From: Planctomicrobium piriforme
GTDB lineage: Bacteria > Planctomycetota > Planctomycetia > Pirellulales > UBA1268
Length of the DNA stretch: 32,466 nucleotides
Assembly (NCBI GenBank): GCA_945861585.1
Contig: CAMAVC010000035.1
Coordinates: 1-32,466, forward strand
Direction of reading: 5' to 3'
The translations under genes were made by a program, and so were the position numbers. Below, one piece after another: positions 6,912 through 14,996 of this stretch. The notes beneath the pieces were generated by a model, which saw only the letters and a program-made list of their open reading frames with translations, was not told the origin of the DNA and did no database searches. Within the stretch, counting starts at the first letter, position 1. The number at the start of each line of letters is the position of its first letter.

Positions 6912-9236
6912 TCAGTGGCGAAACAAAAACTCGCGGCTCGTGAGCAGCGACCAATACATGTCTTCCACGATCTGTCGCTTCTCCTTCGGGGCGGCCTTCG
7001 AGAGCATGTCTTCGAAGGGCTTCCGCTCGGCGTCGGTGGGCTTTCGCGACAGGGTGAAGATCCAGGCGTCTTCCACGAGCGTGGCGGGCGTGGGATCGGT
7101 GGCCAGGATCTGCGTCACCCGCCCCTCCTTGGCCGCGAGCTTGCCGTTGAGCGTCGAGCCGTTGGAAAGGTGGAGCACCTGCACGAGGCTCGGCTGACTC
7201 GACCGCTCGCACTCGCAGGTGATCTCGCGGGCGTTGCGGCCGAACGTGTCGAGGAAGTAGTTCTTCACGGACGAATCGCCGAGTTCGAGGGCGCGGGTGT
7301 CGTCGTCGTAGCCCTCCAGCTTTTGCGTCGAGCCGTCGGCGAGCACCGTCTCGGTGTAGCGGTCGCGCACGCCCGTCACGTCGGCGATCGCGTCGGAAAG
7401 CACCTCGGCCATCAGCCGCTTCGGATAGGCGCGGGCGAACCAGCGGCGATCGTCGCGGTTTTCGGGCAGGGGCATGCTCGACCGGGCGTAGGTCTCCGAG
7501 AGGAGAATCAGCCGCATGAGCTGCTTGAGGTCGTAGCGGTGCTCGATCGTGAAGGCGCACAGGGCATCGAGGAGCTGCTCGTTGCTGGCGGGGTTGCTCG
7601 TGCGCAGGTCGTCCACCGGCTCCACGAGGCCGAGGCCGAAAAAGTTGGCCCACACGCGGTTCACGATCGCCCGGGTGAAGTAGGGATTCTCCGGCGCGGT
7701 GAGCCAGCGTGCGAGCGGCTCGCGGCGGTCCCCCGCGTCGTCGAGCGGCAGCGGTTCGCCATCGAGCGGCGCGGGCGGTTGCGGCCGGCCGGTTTTCGGC
7801 TGGAGCAACTCGCCGCGCGATTCGACGTAGAGCGTACGGACTCCGTCGCCATTCCGCGAGTCGCCACCCCAGCCCTTGGCCCGGACTCGCGAGAAGAGGT
7901 TGGCGAAGGCGTAGTATTGATCATTGGTCCATTTTTCGAGCGGATGGTTGTGGCACTTCGCGCAGTTGATCGACAGCGCGAGAAAGGCCTGGCTCACGTT
8001 TTCCGCGAGCGTCTCCGGGTCTTGATGGACGGCGAAGAAGTTCGTGGCGCCGTGTTGGGTGCTCGAGCCGCGGGCGGTGACCAGTTCGCGGACGAGCCTG
8101 TCCCACGGGGCGTTCTCCGCGACGCGGTCGCGGATCCACTGCGCATAGGCCGTCACGGCCGCGGGCCGGAGCTTCGCTCCCGTAACGAGCAGGATGTCGC
8201 TCCATTTATACGCCCAGTAATCCACGAACTCGGGGCGGGCGAGGAGGAGATCGACGAGCCGTTCCTTGCGGTGGGGCGAGCGGTCGGCCAGGTAGGCATG
8301 CACCTCTTCGGGCGACGGCAGCCGGCCGATCGTGTCGAGGAACGCGCGGCGGAGGAAGGTGGCGTCATCGCAGGGGGGCGAGGGCGCGAGGTGCAGTTTC
8401 TGGAGCTGCGCGAGATTGAGCTCGTCGATCACGTTGGCCCGCGGGGCGGCCACATACACGTCGGCTGCCACCGTGTGCGGAAAGGGCGCGAGCACCCGGG
8501 CCACGGCGATCTGTGAACTGAACCAGGCCGTGACCGCCCCCTCGCCGTGTCCGATCACGTTTACGGTGCCTGCAGGGTCGATCGTCGCGATCGTCTCGTC
8601 GGCCGACGTGAACCGGGCCCAGCGGGTGACGTCGCGCGACGTGCCGTCGCTGTATTTCGCCGTGACGCGCAGCTGCGCCGTCTGGCCCGGCGCGAGCGTG
8701 CTCTCGGCGGGGGCAAGCTCGATCGCGTCGAGTGTTTTTTCGTCCTCCTTGGGGCCCGGGCAGCCGGCCTCGATCCAGGCGGCAAGGAGCGTGTAATCGT
8801 CGCCGCCCACGTCGAGCCGCTTGCCGCCCTTGTGGGCCAGCGCCATCGTCGGCTTCGTGAGCAGCAGGCTCGTGCCCGGATCGGCGAGATCGACGCGGCG
8901 GCCGCGGGCGTCGCGCGTGATTGCGAGGTAGTCGCTCTGCGGATCGTAGCCGAAGAGCGAGAGCCGGAAGCCCGCCTTGCCGGCGAGCGCGCCGTGGCAG
9001 CCGCCGCCGTTGCAGCCAGCCTTCGAGAGGATCGGCATCACGTCGAGCTGGAAGCTCGGCTCGTCGGCGCGAAGGGCCGTGCACCAGACCATCGCAAACG
9101 AGAGCCACAAGGCGGGGCGCCGGCTGTGGGACGGCAAAAGTCTCGTCGCGGAGGCTGCAGCGGCCTCATGCTCCTCGAGCGTTCGCCGATCCCTCCGCCT
9201 CCCTTTCCGGCGAGAGGCCCGTTGGAGCCGCGTCAT
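6912..9236 (-). CDS. DUF1549 / DUF1553 (PSCyt2-PSD1) protein with Big_2-like domain
   Basis: A 774-residue protein. After an Arg-rich N-terminal stretch and a hydrophobic segment (ALWLSFAMVWCTALRA, about 42-57) comes a cysteine site CNGGGCH (C75, C80, H81), spaced C-x4-CH instead of C-x2-CH. A bacterial Ig-like (Big_2) segment follows, about 190-260 (LRVTAKYSDGTSRDVT). Next is DUF1549, with EVHAYLADRSPHRKERLVD, FVDYWAYKWSD and a second, canonical haem site CAKCHNHPLEKW. DUF1553 completes the protein (FTRAIVNRVWANFFG, LMRLILLSETYARSS, SREFLFRH at the end). The start at 9236 is chosen because it overlaps the DUF1501 stop as ATGA; the signal-peptide position suggests the real N-terminus could be further in. 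The family is planctomycete/verrucomicrobial, exported, and of unknown biochemical role. Confidence 0.88.
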   Translation of the reverse strand: MTRLQRASRRKGRRRDRRTLEEHEAAAASATRLLPSHSRRPALWLSFAMVWCTALRADEPSFQLDVMPILSKAGCNGGGCHGALAGKAGFRLSLFGYDPQSDYLAITRDARGRRVDLADPGTSLLLTKPTMALAHKGGKRLDVGGDDYTLLAAWIEAGCPGPKEDEKTLDAIELAPAESTLAPGQTAQLRVTAKYSDGTSRDVTRWARFTSADETIATIDPAGTVNVIGHGEGAVTAWFSSQIAVARVLAPFPHTVAADVYVAAPRANVIDELNLAQLQKLHLAPSPPCDDATFLRRAFLDTIGRLPSPEEVHAYLADRSPHRKERLVDLLLARPEFVDYWAYKWSDILLVTGAKLRPAAVTAYAQWIRDRVAENAPWDRLVRELVTARGSSTQHGATNFFAVHQDPETLAENVSQAFLALSINCAKCHNHPLEKWTNDQYYAFANLFSRVRAKGWGGDSRNGDGVRTLYVESRGELLQPKTGRPQPPAPLDGEPLPLDDAGDRREPLARWLTAPENPYFTRAIVNRVWANFFGLGLVEPVDDLRTSNPASNEQLLDALCAFTIEHRYDLKQLMRLILLSETYARSSMPLPENRDDRRWFARAYPKRLMAEVLSDAIADVTGVRDRYTETVLADGSTQKLEGYDDDTRALELGDSSVKNYFLDTFGRNAREITCECERSSQPSLVQVLHLSNGSTLNGKLAAKEGRVTQILATDPTPATLVEDAWIFTLSRKPTDAERKPFEDMLSKAAPKEKRQIVEDMYWSLLTSREFLFRH

Positions 9237-10624
9237 GCGAAGAGCTCCTTGATCGGGTCGGTGCCGAAGTCGGTGAGCGCGAAGGGGCGGCCGGCGGGGC
9301 CGGGAAGGTGCATCTCGTGGTCGAGGCCGAGCGAGTGGAAGATCGTGGCCACGATGTCGCCGGGCTTCACGGGCCGCTCCGCGGGAAACGCGCCGATCGT
9401 GTCGCTCGCCCCCACCACGCGGCCTCCCTTCACGCCGCCGCCGGCAAACGACACGGTGAAGCACTGCGGCCAATGGTCGCGGCCCCCCGCGGGGTTCACC
9501 TTCGGCGTGCGGCCAAACTCGGAGAGGCCCGCCACGAGCGTGTCGTCGAGCAGACCGCGCTGGTGGAGGTCTTCGATGAGCGCGGAGTAGCCCTGATCGT
9601 ACATCGGGCAGACGACCGTCTTCATGCCCTCGATCGACGTGAACGGCTTCGAGCCGTGGATGTCCCACGACGTCTCGTCGAACACCGTGAGGAACGTGTT
9701 GATCGTCACGAACCGCACGCCGTTTTCCACGAGCCGGCGGGCGAGCAGGCAGCATTGCCCGAAGCGGTTGAGCCCATAGCGCTCGCGAACTGCCTGCGGC
9801 TCCTTCGAGAGGTCGAAGGCCTCGCGGGCCTGCGGGCTCGTCATCAGCCGGTAGGCGGCGTGGAAGTTGTCGTCGAGGAGCCTCGCGTCTTCGCTGGCTT
9901 CGAACTGCTTCGCCGCCCCCTCCACGATCTCGCGCATCTTCTGACGCCGGTCGAGCCGGGCCACGGAGATCTGATCGGGGGGCAGGAGATCGGGCACGCG
10001 GAAGTTCGGCTTCGAGGGATCAGCCATGAGCGCGAACGGATCCTGGGCCTTGCCGAGAAATCCGCCGGCCTGACCGTTGGGCAGGTTGCCGCCGCCGCGG
10101 CCCATGATCTCGGGCAGCACCACAAAGGGCGGCAGGTCGGTGCGCCGCCCGAGCAGATACGAGGCCACGCTGCCGGCATGCGGCGTCTGGATGCCGCCGG
10201 TGAACCGGCGCCCGGTCTGCATGATCTGCCAGCCGGCGTCGTGCACCGCCGCGCCGTCGTGGTGGCACGAGCGCACGAGAGAAAACTTGTCCGCGATCTC
10301 GGCGTGCTTTGGCAACAGTTCCGAGACTTCGAAGGCGTCGCTCTTCGTGCGGATCGGCTTGAAGGGGCCGCGGATCTCGGCCGGGGCGTCGGGCTTCATG
10401 TCCCAGAGGTCCATGTTCGACGGCCCGCCGAGGTTGAAGATCGTGATGCACGACCGCTTCTCGCAGCCGGGGCGAACCTTCCCCTCGCTCGCGGCGCGGG
10501 CGTATTGCGGCAGCGAGAGGCCGACGGCCGCCAGCGCGCCCACGTGTAGGAAATCCCGCCGGCTTGTACCCGACCCGCAGAGGACCGCCCGCTCCCCGGG
10601 CCTGGCGACGCGAAATTCGAACAT
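9233..10624 (-). CDS. DUF1501 protein (Tat-exported, sulfatase-like fold)
   Basis: A 463-residue protein, first gene of the operon. A twin-arginine motif TSRRDFLHVG (residues 20-29) precedes a hydrophobic stretch ending LPQYARAAS. Family marks follow: FNLGGPSNMDLWDMKPDAP, LVRSCHHDGAAVHDAG, GRFVTINTFL-like text near the middle, LVAGLSEFGRTPKVN, GGRDHWPQCF, and the end FGTDPIKELFA. DUF1501 belongs to the alkaline-phosphatase/sulfatase superfamily but lacks the Cys-x-Pro-x-Arg sulfatase signature here; its reaction is not known. ATG 10624 (MFEFRV) is preferred over ATG 10660. A GGAG lies 8 nt upstream of it (10633-10636), and the promoter candidate at 10664-10692 would start the RNA near 10657, inside the longer frame. 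It pairs genomically with DUF1549/DUF1553 throughout the phylum. Confidence 0.9.
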   Translation of the reverse strand: MFEFRVARPGERAVLCGSGTSRRDFLHVGALAAVGLSLPQYARAASEGKVRPGCEKRSCITIFNLGGPSNMDLWDMKPDAPAEIRGPFKPIRTKSDAFEVSELLPKHAEIADKFSLVRSCHHDGAAVHDAGWQIMQTGRRFTGGIQTPHAGSVASYLLGRRTDLPPFVVLPEIMGRGGGNLPNGQAGGFLGKAQDPFALMADPSKPNFRVPDLLPPDQISVARLDRRQKMREIVEGAAKQFEASEDARLLDDNFHAAYRLMTSPQAREAFDLSKEPQAVRERYGLNRFGQCCLLARRLVENGVRFVTINTFLTVFDETSWDIHGSKPFTSIEGMKTVVCPMYDQGYSALIEDLHQRGLLDDTLVAGLSEFGRTPKVNPAGGRDHWPQCFTVSFAGGGVKGGRVVGASDTIGAFPAERPVKPGDIVATIFHSLGLDHEMHLPGPAGRPFALTDFGTDPIKELFA

Positions 10625-10663
10625 GCTGGGTGCTCCGTGCGTTACGAGCTTCTTGGCCAATGA

Positions 10664-10692
10664 ATTCTAGCCCGGAGGCGTCCAGGCGTCAT
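10664..10692 (-). promoter_or_regulatory. Candidate promoter of the DUF1501 operon
   Basis: Read on the minus strand, the -35 ATGACG (10692-10687) and the -10 TAGAAT (10669-10664, 5 of 6 consensus) are separated by 17 nt. Predicted transcription from about 10657 gives a leader of about 33 nt with a GGAG site before ATG 10624. Confidence 0.5.
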
Positions 10693-10698
10693 TTGACG
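10687..10698. promoter_or_regulatory. Palindrome CGTCATTTGACG, candidate operator between divergent promoters
   Basis: CGTCA-TT-TGACG has perfect 5-bp arms. Its left half is the -35 of the leftward promoter and its right half is the -35 of the rightward one, so a protein bound here would block or control both. The adjacent PAS-AraC regulator is the obvious candidate, although AraC proteins more often bind direct repeats. Confidence 0.35.
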
Positions 10699-10721
10699 AA
10701 CACCGCATTGTTTTGTATTTA
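10693..10721 (+). promoter_or_regulatory. Candidate promoter of the PAS-AraC regulator
   Basis: TTGACG (10693-10698, 5 of 6 consensus) is followed after 17 nt by TATTTA (10716-10721, a weak -10). The expected start of transcription is at or near the ATG at 10728, which would make the message leaderless. Confidence 0.4.
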
Positions 10722-10727
10722 AGGCGC

Positions 10728-11471
10728 ATGGTCATTCAGGGATTGCTGCCGATGCTTTCAGGTTTTGCCGCGGTGCAGGCGCTCGACCTGTTCGATGCGC
10801 TGCCCGACGTGTTTCTGTTCGTGAAGAATCGGGAGAGCCGGTTCGTCAAGTTCAATAAAGCCTGGCTCACTATGCACGGCTGCGCGACCGCGGCCGACGC
10901 CCTCGGCAAAACCGACTACGACTACCATCCGCCGGCGCTCGCGGCGCAGTATGTCGCCGAGGACGAGCGGGTGATGCGGTCGGGGAAGCCGCTTCGCGAC
11001 CAGGCATGGCTCGTCCCCGATCACACGGGGATGCCGCGCTGGTATCTGTGCACGAAGCTCCCGCTGTTCGACGCCGATGGCACCGTGTCGGGGCTGGCCG
11101 GCGTGCTGCGGCCGTTCGATCACGCCGGCAACGCGCCCGATGAATATCGGCGTCTCACGCCGGCGATGGAATATGTGCTCGCGCACTACCGTCGGCCGAT
11201 CAGCGTCGCAGACCTGGCCCGGCGGGCGGAGCTGTCGGCGAGCCAGTTGCAGCGTGAGTTTCGCCGGCTCTTCGGCATGAGTGTGGGCGACTACGTGCTC
11301 CGCCTCCGGCTCCTGATGGCCCAGCGGCGGCTGCGGGAGACGGCCGACGCGATCGGCCGGATCGCAGCTGACTGCGGCTTCTACGACCAGAGCCATTTCA
11401 CGCGGGCCTTCAAGGCCCACACCGGGCTGGCCCCGCAGCAGTATCGCCGCCGCGGCGGGGCCACTGCTTGA
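10728..11471 (+). CDS. PAS-domain AraC-family transcriptional regulator
   Basis: A 247-residue regulator. Residues about 18-130 form a PAS domain (FDALPDVFLFVKNRESRF, GKTDYDYHPP, LPLFDADGTVSGLAGV), probably a small-ligand sensor. Residues about 145-242 are a two-helix-turn-helix AraC DNA-binding domain. Helix pair 1 is ISVADLARRAELSASQLQR, and the C-terminal AraC signature is AADCGFYDQSHFTRAFKAHT, followed by GLAPQQYRRR. PAS rather than the usual cupin sensor domain is notable. The gene is transcribed away from the DUF1501 operon from a 103-bp shared region and is the likely local regulator. A TTG at 10713 is in frame but would lie before the predicted transcript start. ATG 10728 has AAGG only 3 nt upstream. 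ATG 10752 is another possible start. Confidence 0.88.
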   Translation: MVIQGLLPMLSGFAAVQALDLFDALPDVFLFVKNRESRFVKFNKAWLTMHGCATAADALGKTDYDYHPPALAAQYVAEDERVMRSGKPLRDQAWLVPDHTGMPRWYLCTKLPLFDADGTVSGLAGVLRPFDHAGNAPDEYRRLTPAMEYVLAHYRRPISVADLARRAELSASQLQREFRRLFGMSVGDYVLRLRLLMAQRRLRETADAIGRIAADCGFYDQSHFTRAFKAHTGLAPQQYRRRGGATA

Positions 11472-11608
11472 CCCGACGCCGCCGGCGCACACGGCCAGCC
11501 TGCCGAAAGTGCCGACGATCTGGCTACGAACGGCCGCCGCATGACCTACCGGACGCCCTCGAGAGTGCAGGCCGTCAAAAACAGGCACGATGCCGCGTTG
11601 CCGAGTTT
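11472..11608. other. Convergent intergenic spacer, no recognised element
   Basis: 137 bp between the stop of the PAS-AraC gene (plus strand) and the stop of the NagB/PIG-L gene (minus strand). I see no clear hairpin with a U-tract, no repeat shared with the rest of the window, and no plausible small gene. Confidence 0.4.
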
Positions 11609-13597
11609 TCAGCCGCGGTGGAGCACGAAGCCCTCGATCGCTTCGTATTCGGGCAGGCCGAGCTTGTCGTAGAGCCGGGCGGTGTCGCGGTTGCGGTCCT
11701 CGGCCCGCTGCCAGAACTCGCGCGGATCGGTCGGGCCCGGGAAGAGGGCGCGATCCTTCTGGCTCTCGTGCTTGAAGATCGCCATCCGCTTGCGCTCCAC
11801 TTCATCTGGTGAGAGCGGCACCGCCATCTCGATCTCGTGCGGCTCCCACTCCTGCCAGGCACCGCGGTAGAGCCAGAGCTCGCACTGCTTCGCCCAGTCG
11901 CGGTTTTTCACCTCGTCGAGCGCCCGCGTGATCGCGGCGAGGCAGACGCGGTGGGTGCCGTGCGGGTCGGAGAGGTCGCCGGCGGCGTACACCTGGTGCG
12001 GCTTCACCTGCTCGAGCAGGTCGACCGTGATCGCGATGTCATCGGAGCCGATCGGCTTCTTGCGCACGGTGCCCGTCTCGTAGAACGGGAGGTCGAGAAA
12101 GTGGATGTTGCCCGGCTTCACGCCCGAGTAGCGGGCCCCCGCGCGGGCCTCGGTACGGCGAATCAGGCCCTTCACGGCCTGGAGTTCAGGCAGGTCGATC
12201 GCGCCGGCGGGTTTTGACTTCAGGAACGAGCGGATCTTGTCGGCGACCTCGCCGGCTTTCGCTCCCACGCCGAACGCCCTGCAAAACTCCTCCACGAAGT
12301 CCACATGCCGGTCGGCCGACTCGTCCCACACGGCGATGTTGCCGCTCGTCTGGTAGGCCACGTGCACCTCGTGCCCCTGCTCGCAGAGGCGGATGAACGT
12401 GCCCCCCATGCTGATCACGTCGTCGTCGGGATGCGGGCTGAACACGATCACCCGCTTGGGAAACTGTGCGGCCTTCTTGGCCTCGGCGTTGGCGTCGAGA
12501 CCGCGGATCCGCCGTGGCGTGCCCGGCTTGCCGGCCGGCCAGCCGGTGATCGTGTCTTGCATCGCACGGAAGACCTCGATGTTGAGGTCGTAGGCTCTCC
12601 CGCGGTGCGAGAGCAGGTCTTGGAGGCCGTGCTCGTTGTAGTCTTCGTCGGTCAGCTTGAGGATCGGCTTGCCGAGCTTGAGCGCGAGCCAGATCACCGC
12701 CTTGCGGACGACCGCATCGGTCCACTCGAGGCCCATCGAATCGAGCGGCCCCACGACCCACGGCGACTCGAACCGCGTGAGCCGGGCCGCAGCAGCCCGG
12801 TCGAGCACGAACTTCGCATCGGCATGCTGCTGCAAGGCGCTCGCCGACACGTGGCTGCACGGCGGCTCCTCCACGGCCTTGCGCACGATCGGCGCTTTGT
12901 GCTCGCCGAACGCAAGCAGCACGACGCGGCGGGCGTCGAGGATCGAGCCCACGCCCATCGTGATGGCCTGCCGCGGCACGTTCCACTCGCCGAAGAAGTC
13001 GCTGGCGGCGTCGGACCGCGTCACGCTGTCGAGCGTGATCAGCCGCGTGCGGCTGTCGACGGCGCTCCCCGGCTCGTTGAAGCCGATGTGGCCCGTGCGG
13101 CCGATGCCGAGGATCTGGAGGTCGATGCCGCCCGCGGCCCGGATTGCCTCTTCGTAGCGGGCGCAGGCAGCCGCCACGTCGGCCCGGGCGAGCGTGCCAT
13201 CCGGGATGTGAATACTGGCCGTGGGGATGTCGAGGTGGTCGAAGAGGTGCTCCCGCATGAACCTGCGGTAGCTCTGCAGGGCGTCGGGCTGCATCGGCCA
13301 GTATTCGTCGAGGTTGAACGTGACGATCGTCTTGAACGACACGCCCTCCTCGCGGTGCAGCCGGATCAGCTCGTCGTAGACGCCCACGGGCGTGGAGCCG
13401 GTTGCTAGGCCGAGCACCGTGGTCTTTCCTGCTGCGGCGCGCGACTGCACGAGGTCGGCGATCTCGCGGGCCACCGCGCGGCTGGCGTCGCCCGGCTGGT
13501 CGTACACCGTGACGGGTAGCCGCTCGACGGCGTGCACGTGGGGCAGGGGGCCGCGATAGATCGGGGCGGAGGGCACGACGGACGGGGAAGGCTTCAT
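11609..13597 (-). CDS. Glucosamine-6-phosphate deaminase-like / PIG-L deacetylase fusion
   Basis: A 662-residue two-domain protein. Residues about 25-290 are a NagB/sugar-isomerase domain: LGLATGSTP (63-71, phosphate loop), VTFNLDEYW with D97, and GIGRTGHIGFNEPGS with H170 and E175. In E. coli NagB the position of T168 is the catalytic Asp141, so one catalytic residue differs. Residues about 380-600 are a PIG-L/LmbE metal-dependent N-deacetylase domain: SPHPDDD (H389, D391, D392) and SDPHGTHR (H546, H549) give the zinc site. Both activities fit N-acetylglucosamine breakdown (deacetylation, then deamination/isomerisation), here in one chain with no signal peptide. Comparable fusions are known in Bacteroidetes and planctomycetes. 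The start at 13597 follows the upstream Gfo/Idh stop by 17 nt, with AAGGA just after that stop. Substrate is inferred. Confidence 0.88.
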   Translation of the reverse strand: MKPSPSVVPSAPIYRGPLPHVHAVERLPVTVYDQPGDASRAVAREIADLVQSRAAAGKTTVLGLATGSTPVGVYDELIRLHREEGVSFKTIVTFNLDEYWPMQPDALQSYRRFMREHLFDHLDIPTASIHIPDGTLARADVAAACARYEEAIRAAGGIDLQILGIGRTGHIGFNEPGSAVDSRTRLITLDSVTRSDAASDFFGEWNVPRQAITMGVGSILDARRVVLLAFGEHKAPIVRKAVEEPPCSHVSASALQQHADAKFVLDRAAAARLTRFESPWVVGPLDSMGLEWTDAVVRKAVIWLALKLGKPILKLTDEDYNEHGLQDLLSHRGRAYDLNIEVFRAMQDTITGWPAGKPGTPRRIRGLDANAEAKKAAQFPKRVIVFSPHPDDDVISMGGTFIRLCEQGHEVHVAYQTSGNIAVWDESADRHVDFVEEFCRAFGVGAKAGEVADKIRSFLKSKPAGAIDLPELQAVKGLIRRTEARAGARYSGVKPGNIHFLDLPFYETGTVRKKPIGSDDIAITVDLLEQVKPHQVYAAGDLSDPHGTHRVCLAAITRALDEVKNRDWAKQCELWLYRGAWQEWEPHEIEMAVPLSPDEVERKRMAIFKHESQKDRALFPGPTDPREFWQRAEDRNRDTARLYDKLGLPEYEAIEGFVLHRG

Positions 13598-13614
13598 GGT
13601 GCGAGCGCGTCCTT

Positions 13615-14907
13615 TCAGATGAGTTTTGTTTTTCCTGGCACAGCCGGCGCCTGCACCGGGAGCGACGACGTCCAGGTGAGATCCTTGGGGAAGAGTTCCA
13701 GTTTCGATTCTTCGGTGACGAACTTCCAAGTCACTTTCTGCCCGGTGTAGGCGGCCATGCGGCCCATCACCGCCACGAGTGAGCTGTCGGCCATCTGCCG
13801 CAACTCCACGATCGGCTTGCCCGCCCGGATGGAATCGACGAGATCCTTGTGCTCCTGCTTGTAGGCGTCGGCGATGCTGCCCTTCATCTCCCACACCTCC
13901 TTGCCGGCCGGATCGAAGATCCGCGAGCCGGCATTCGCGGCGCCGATGTGGCACTCACCCTTCGAGCCGTAGACCACGTTCGACACGTCCGTCGCCGCGC
14001 CCGGAATCTGCCGGCACATGAACGACACGATGCGGTCACCCGGATATTCGTAGTTGATGCTGAAGCTGTCCCAGAGTTCGCTGTCGTCGGGCCGTGTGAA
14101 CCGGCCGCCCGACCCGAAGGCTGAGACGGGGTTTGCCCCCATCACCCAGTTCATCGTGTCGAGGTTGTGCACCGCCTGCTCCACGATCTGGTCGCCGGAG
14201 AGCCAGACGAAGTGATACCAGTTGTTCATCTGGTATTCGGCGTCGCTCATTCCCTCGGTCCGCGGCCGATACCAGATGCCACCGGCGCAGTAACGGGCCG
14301 TGGCGCCGATCACGTCGCCGATCGCACCATTGCGGATCTGCTCGATCGCGCCGAGGTAGTTGACCTGGCGGCGATACTGCGTGCCGGCCACGATCGCCGT
14401 GCCCCTGGCGACGGCCGCGTCGTGGGCCGTGAGGCACACCCGATAGCCCGCCGGATCGACGCACGCCGGCTTCTCGGTGAACACGTGCTTGCCCGCCTCG
14501 ACGGCAGCGAGCGTGTAGGCCGGCCGGAAGCCCGGCGACGTCGTGACGTGCACAAGGTCGATCGAGGGGTCGTCGAGGATGCGGCGATAGCCATCGAACC
14601 CTTCGTGGATCGTGTCGGCACTCGCCACCTTGCCCGGATGGGCCTCACGCATCGCCTTCCAGAGCGAGGCGCACTTCGAGCCGTAGAGGTCGGCCGTGGC
14701 CACGAGTTTCACGCCCTCGTTGATCGAGAGCGAATCGTTGATCGCGCCCGAGCCGCGGCCGCCGCAGCCGATGACGCCGATCCGCAGTTCGCGGGTGTCG
14801 GCTGCGGCGAGCGACGAATGGACCATCGTCGCGGAGAGCGTGGCGGCGGCCGCGGCCGTGAACGAGCGGCGGGAGACCGCGGTGGGGCGAGTGGATGCTG
14901 CAGCCAT
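13615..14907 (-). CDS. Gfo/Idh/MocA-family oxidoreductase, Tat-exported
   Basis: A 430-residue protein. A twin-arginine leader (VSRRSFTAAAA, residues 11-21) precedes the Rossmann NAD(P) motif RIGVIGCGGRG (42-52). The family's catalytic-site motif EKPACVDP gives K146. The C-terminal half has the usual substrate-binding sheet, with HFVWLSGDQIVEQAVHNLD and the closing KGSIADAYKQEHKDL. These enzymes oxidise or reduce sugars, inositols or amino sugars, or act as glycosidases, using a bound nicotinamide cofactor. Folded export through Tat with cofactor bound is common in planctomycetes. The start is firm: AAGGAG (14920-14915) sits 7 nt before ATG 14907. It is probably co-transcribed with the NagB/PIG-L gene 17 nt downstream, pointing to amino-sugar metabolism. 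Confidence 0.92.
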   Translation of the reverse strand: MAAASTRPTAVSRRSFTAAAAATLSATMVHSSLAAADTRELRIGVIGCGGRGSGAINDSLSINEGVKLVATADLYGSKCASLWKAMREAHPGKVASADTIHEGFDGYRRILDDPSIDLVHVTTSPGFRPAYTLAAVEAGKHVFTEKPACVDPAGYRVCLTAHDAAVARGTAIVAGTQYRRQVNYLGAIEQIRNGAIGDVIGATARYCAGGIWYRPRTEGMSDAEYQMNNWYHFVWLSGDQIVEQAVHNLDTMNWVMGANPVSAFGSGGRFTRPDDSELWDSFSINYEYPGDRIVSFMCRQIPGAATDVSNVVYGSKGECHIGAANAGSRIFDPAGKEVWEMKGSIADAYKQEHKDLVDSIRAGKPIVELRQMADSSLVAVMGRMAAYTGQKVTWKFVTEESKLELFPKDLTWTSSLPVQAPAVPGKTKLI

Positions 14908-14996
14908 GGGATGGCTCCTTGAGCGTGGGGGCCCTGCACGGCATCGCGCCGCAGCCGCTGAGTGTGCCACGCACGCCGGGCCGTGGCTAGCGGTGC

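Noticed and set aside
5820-8516. An 898-codon open frame on the plus strand
   Set aside because: It lies opposite the WD40 and DUF1549/DUF1553 genes, is Arg/His/Glu-rich without any domain, and is an artefact of GC-rich third positions.
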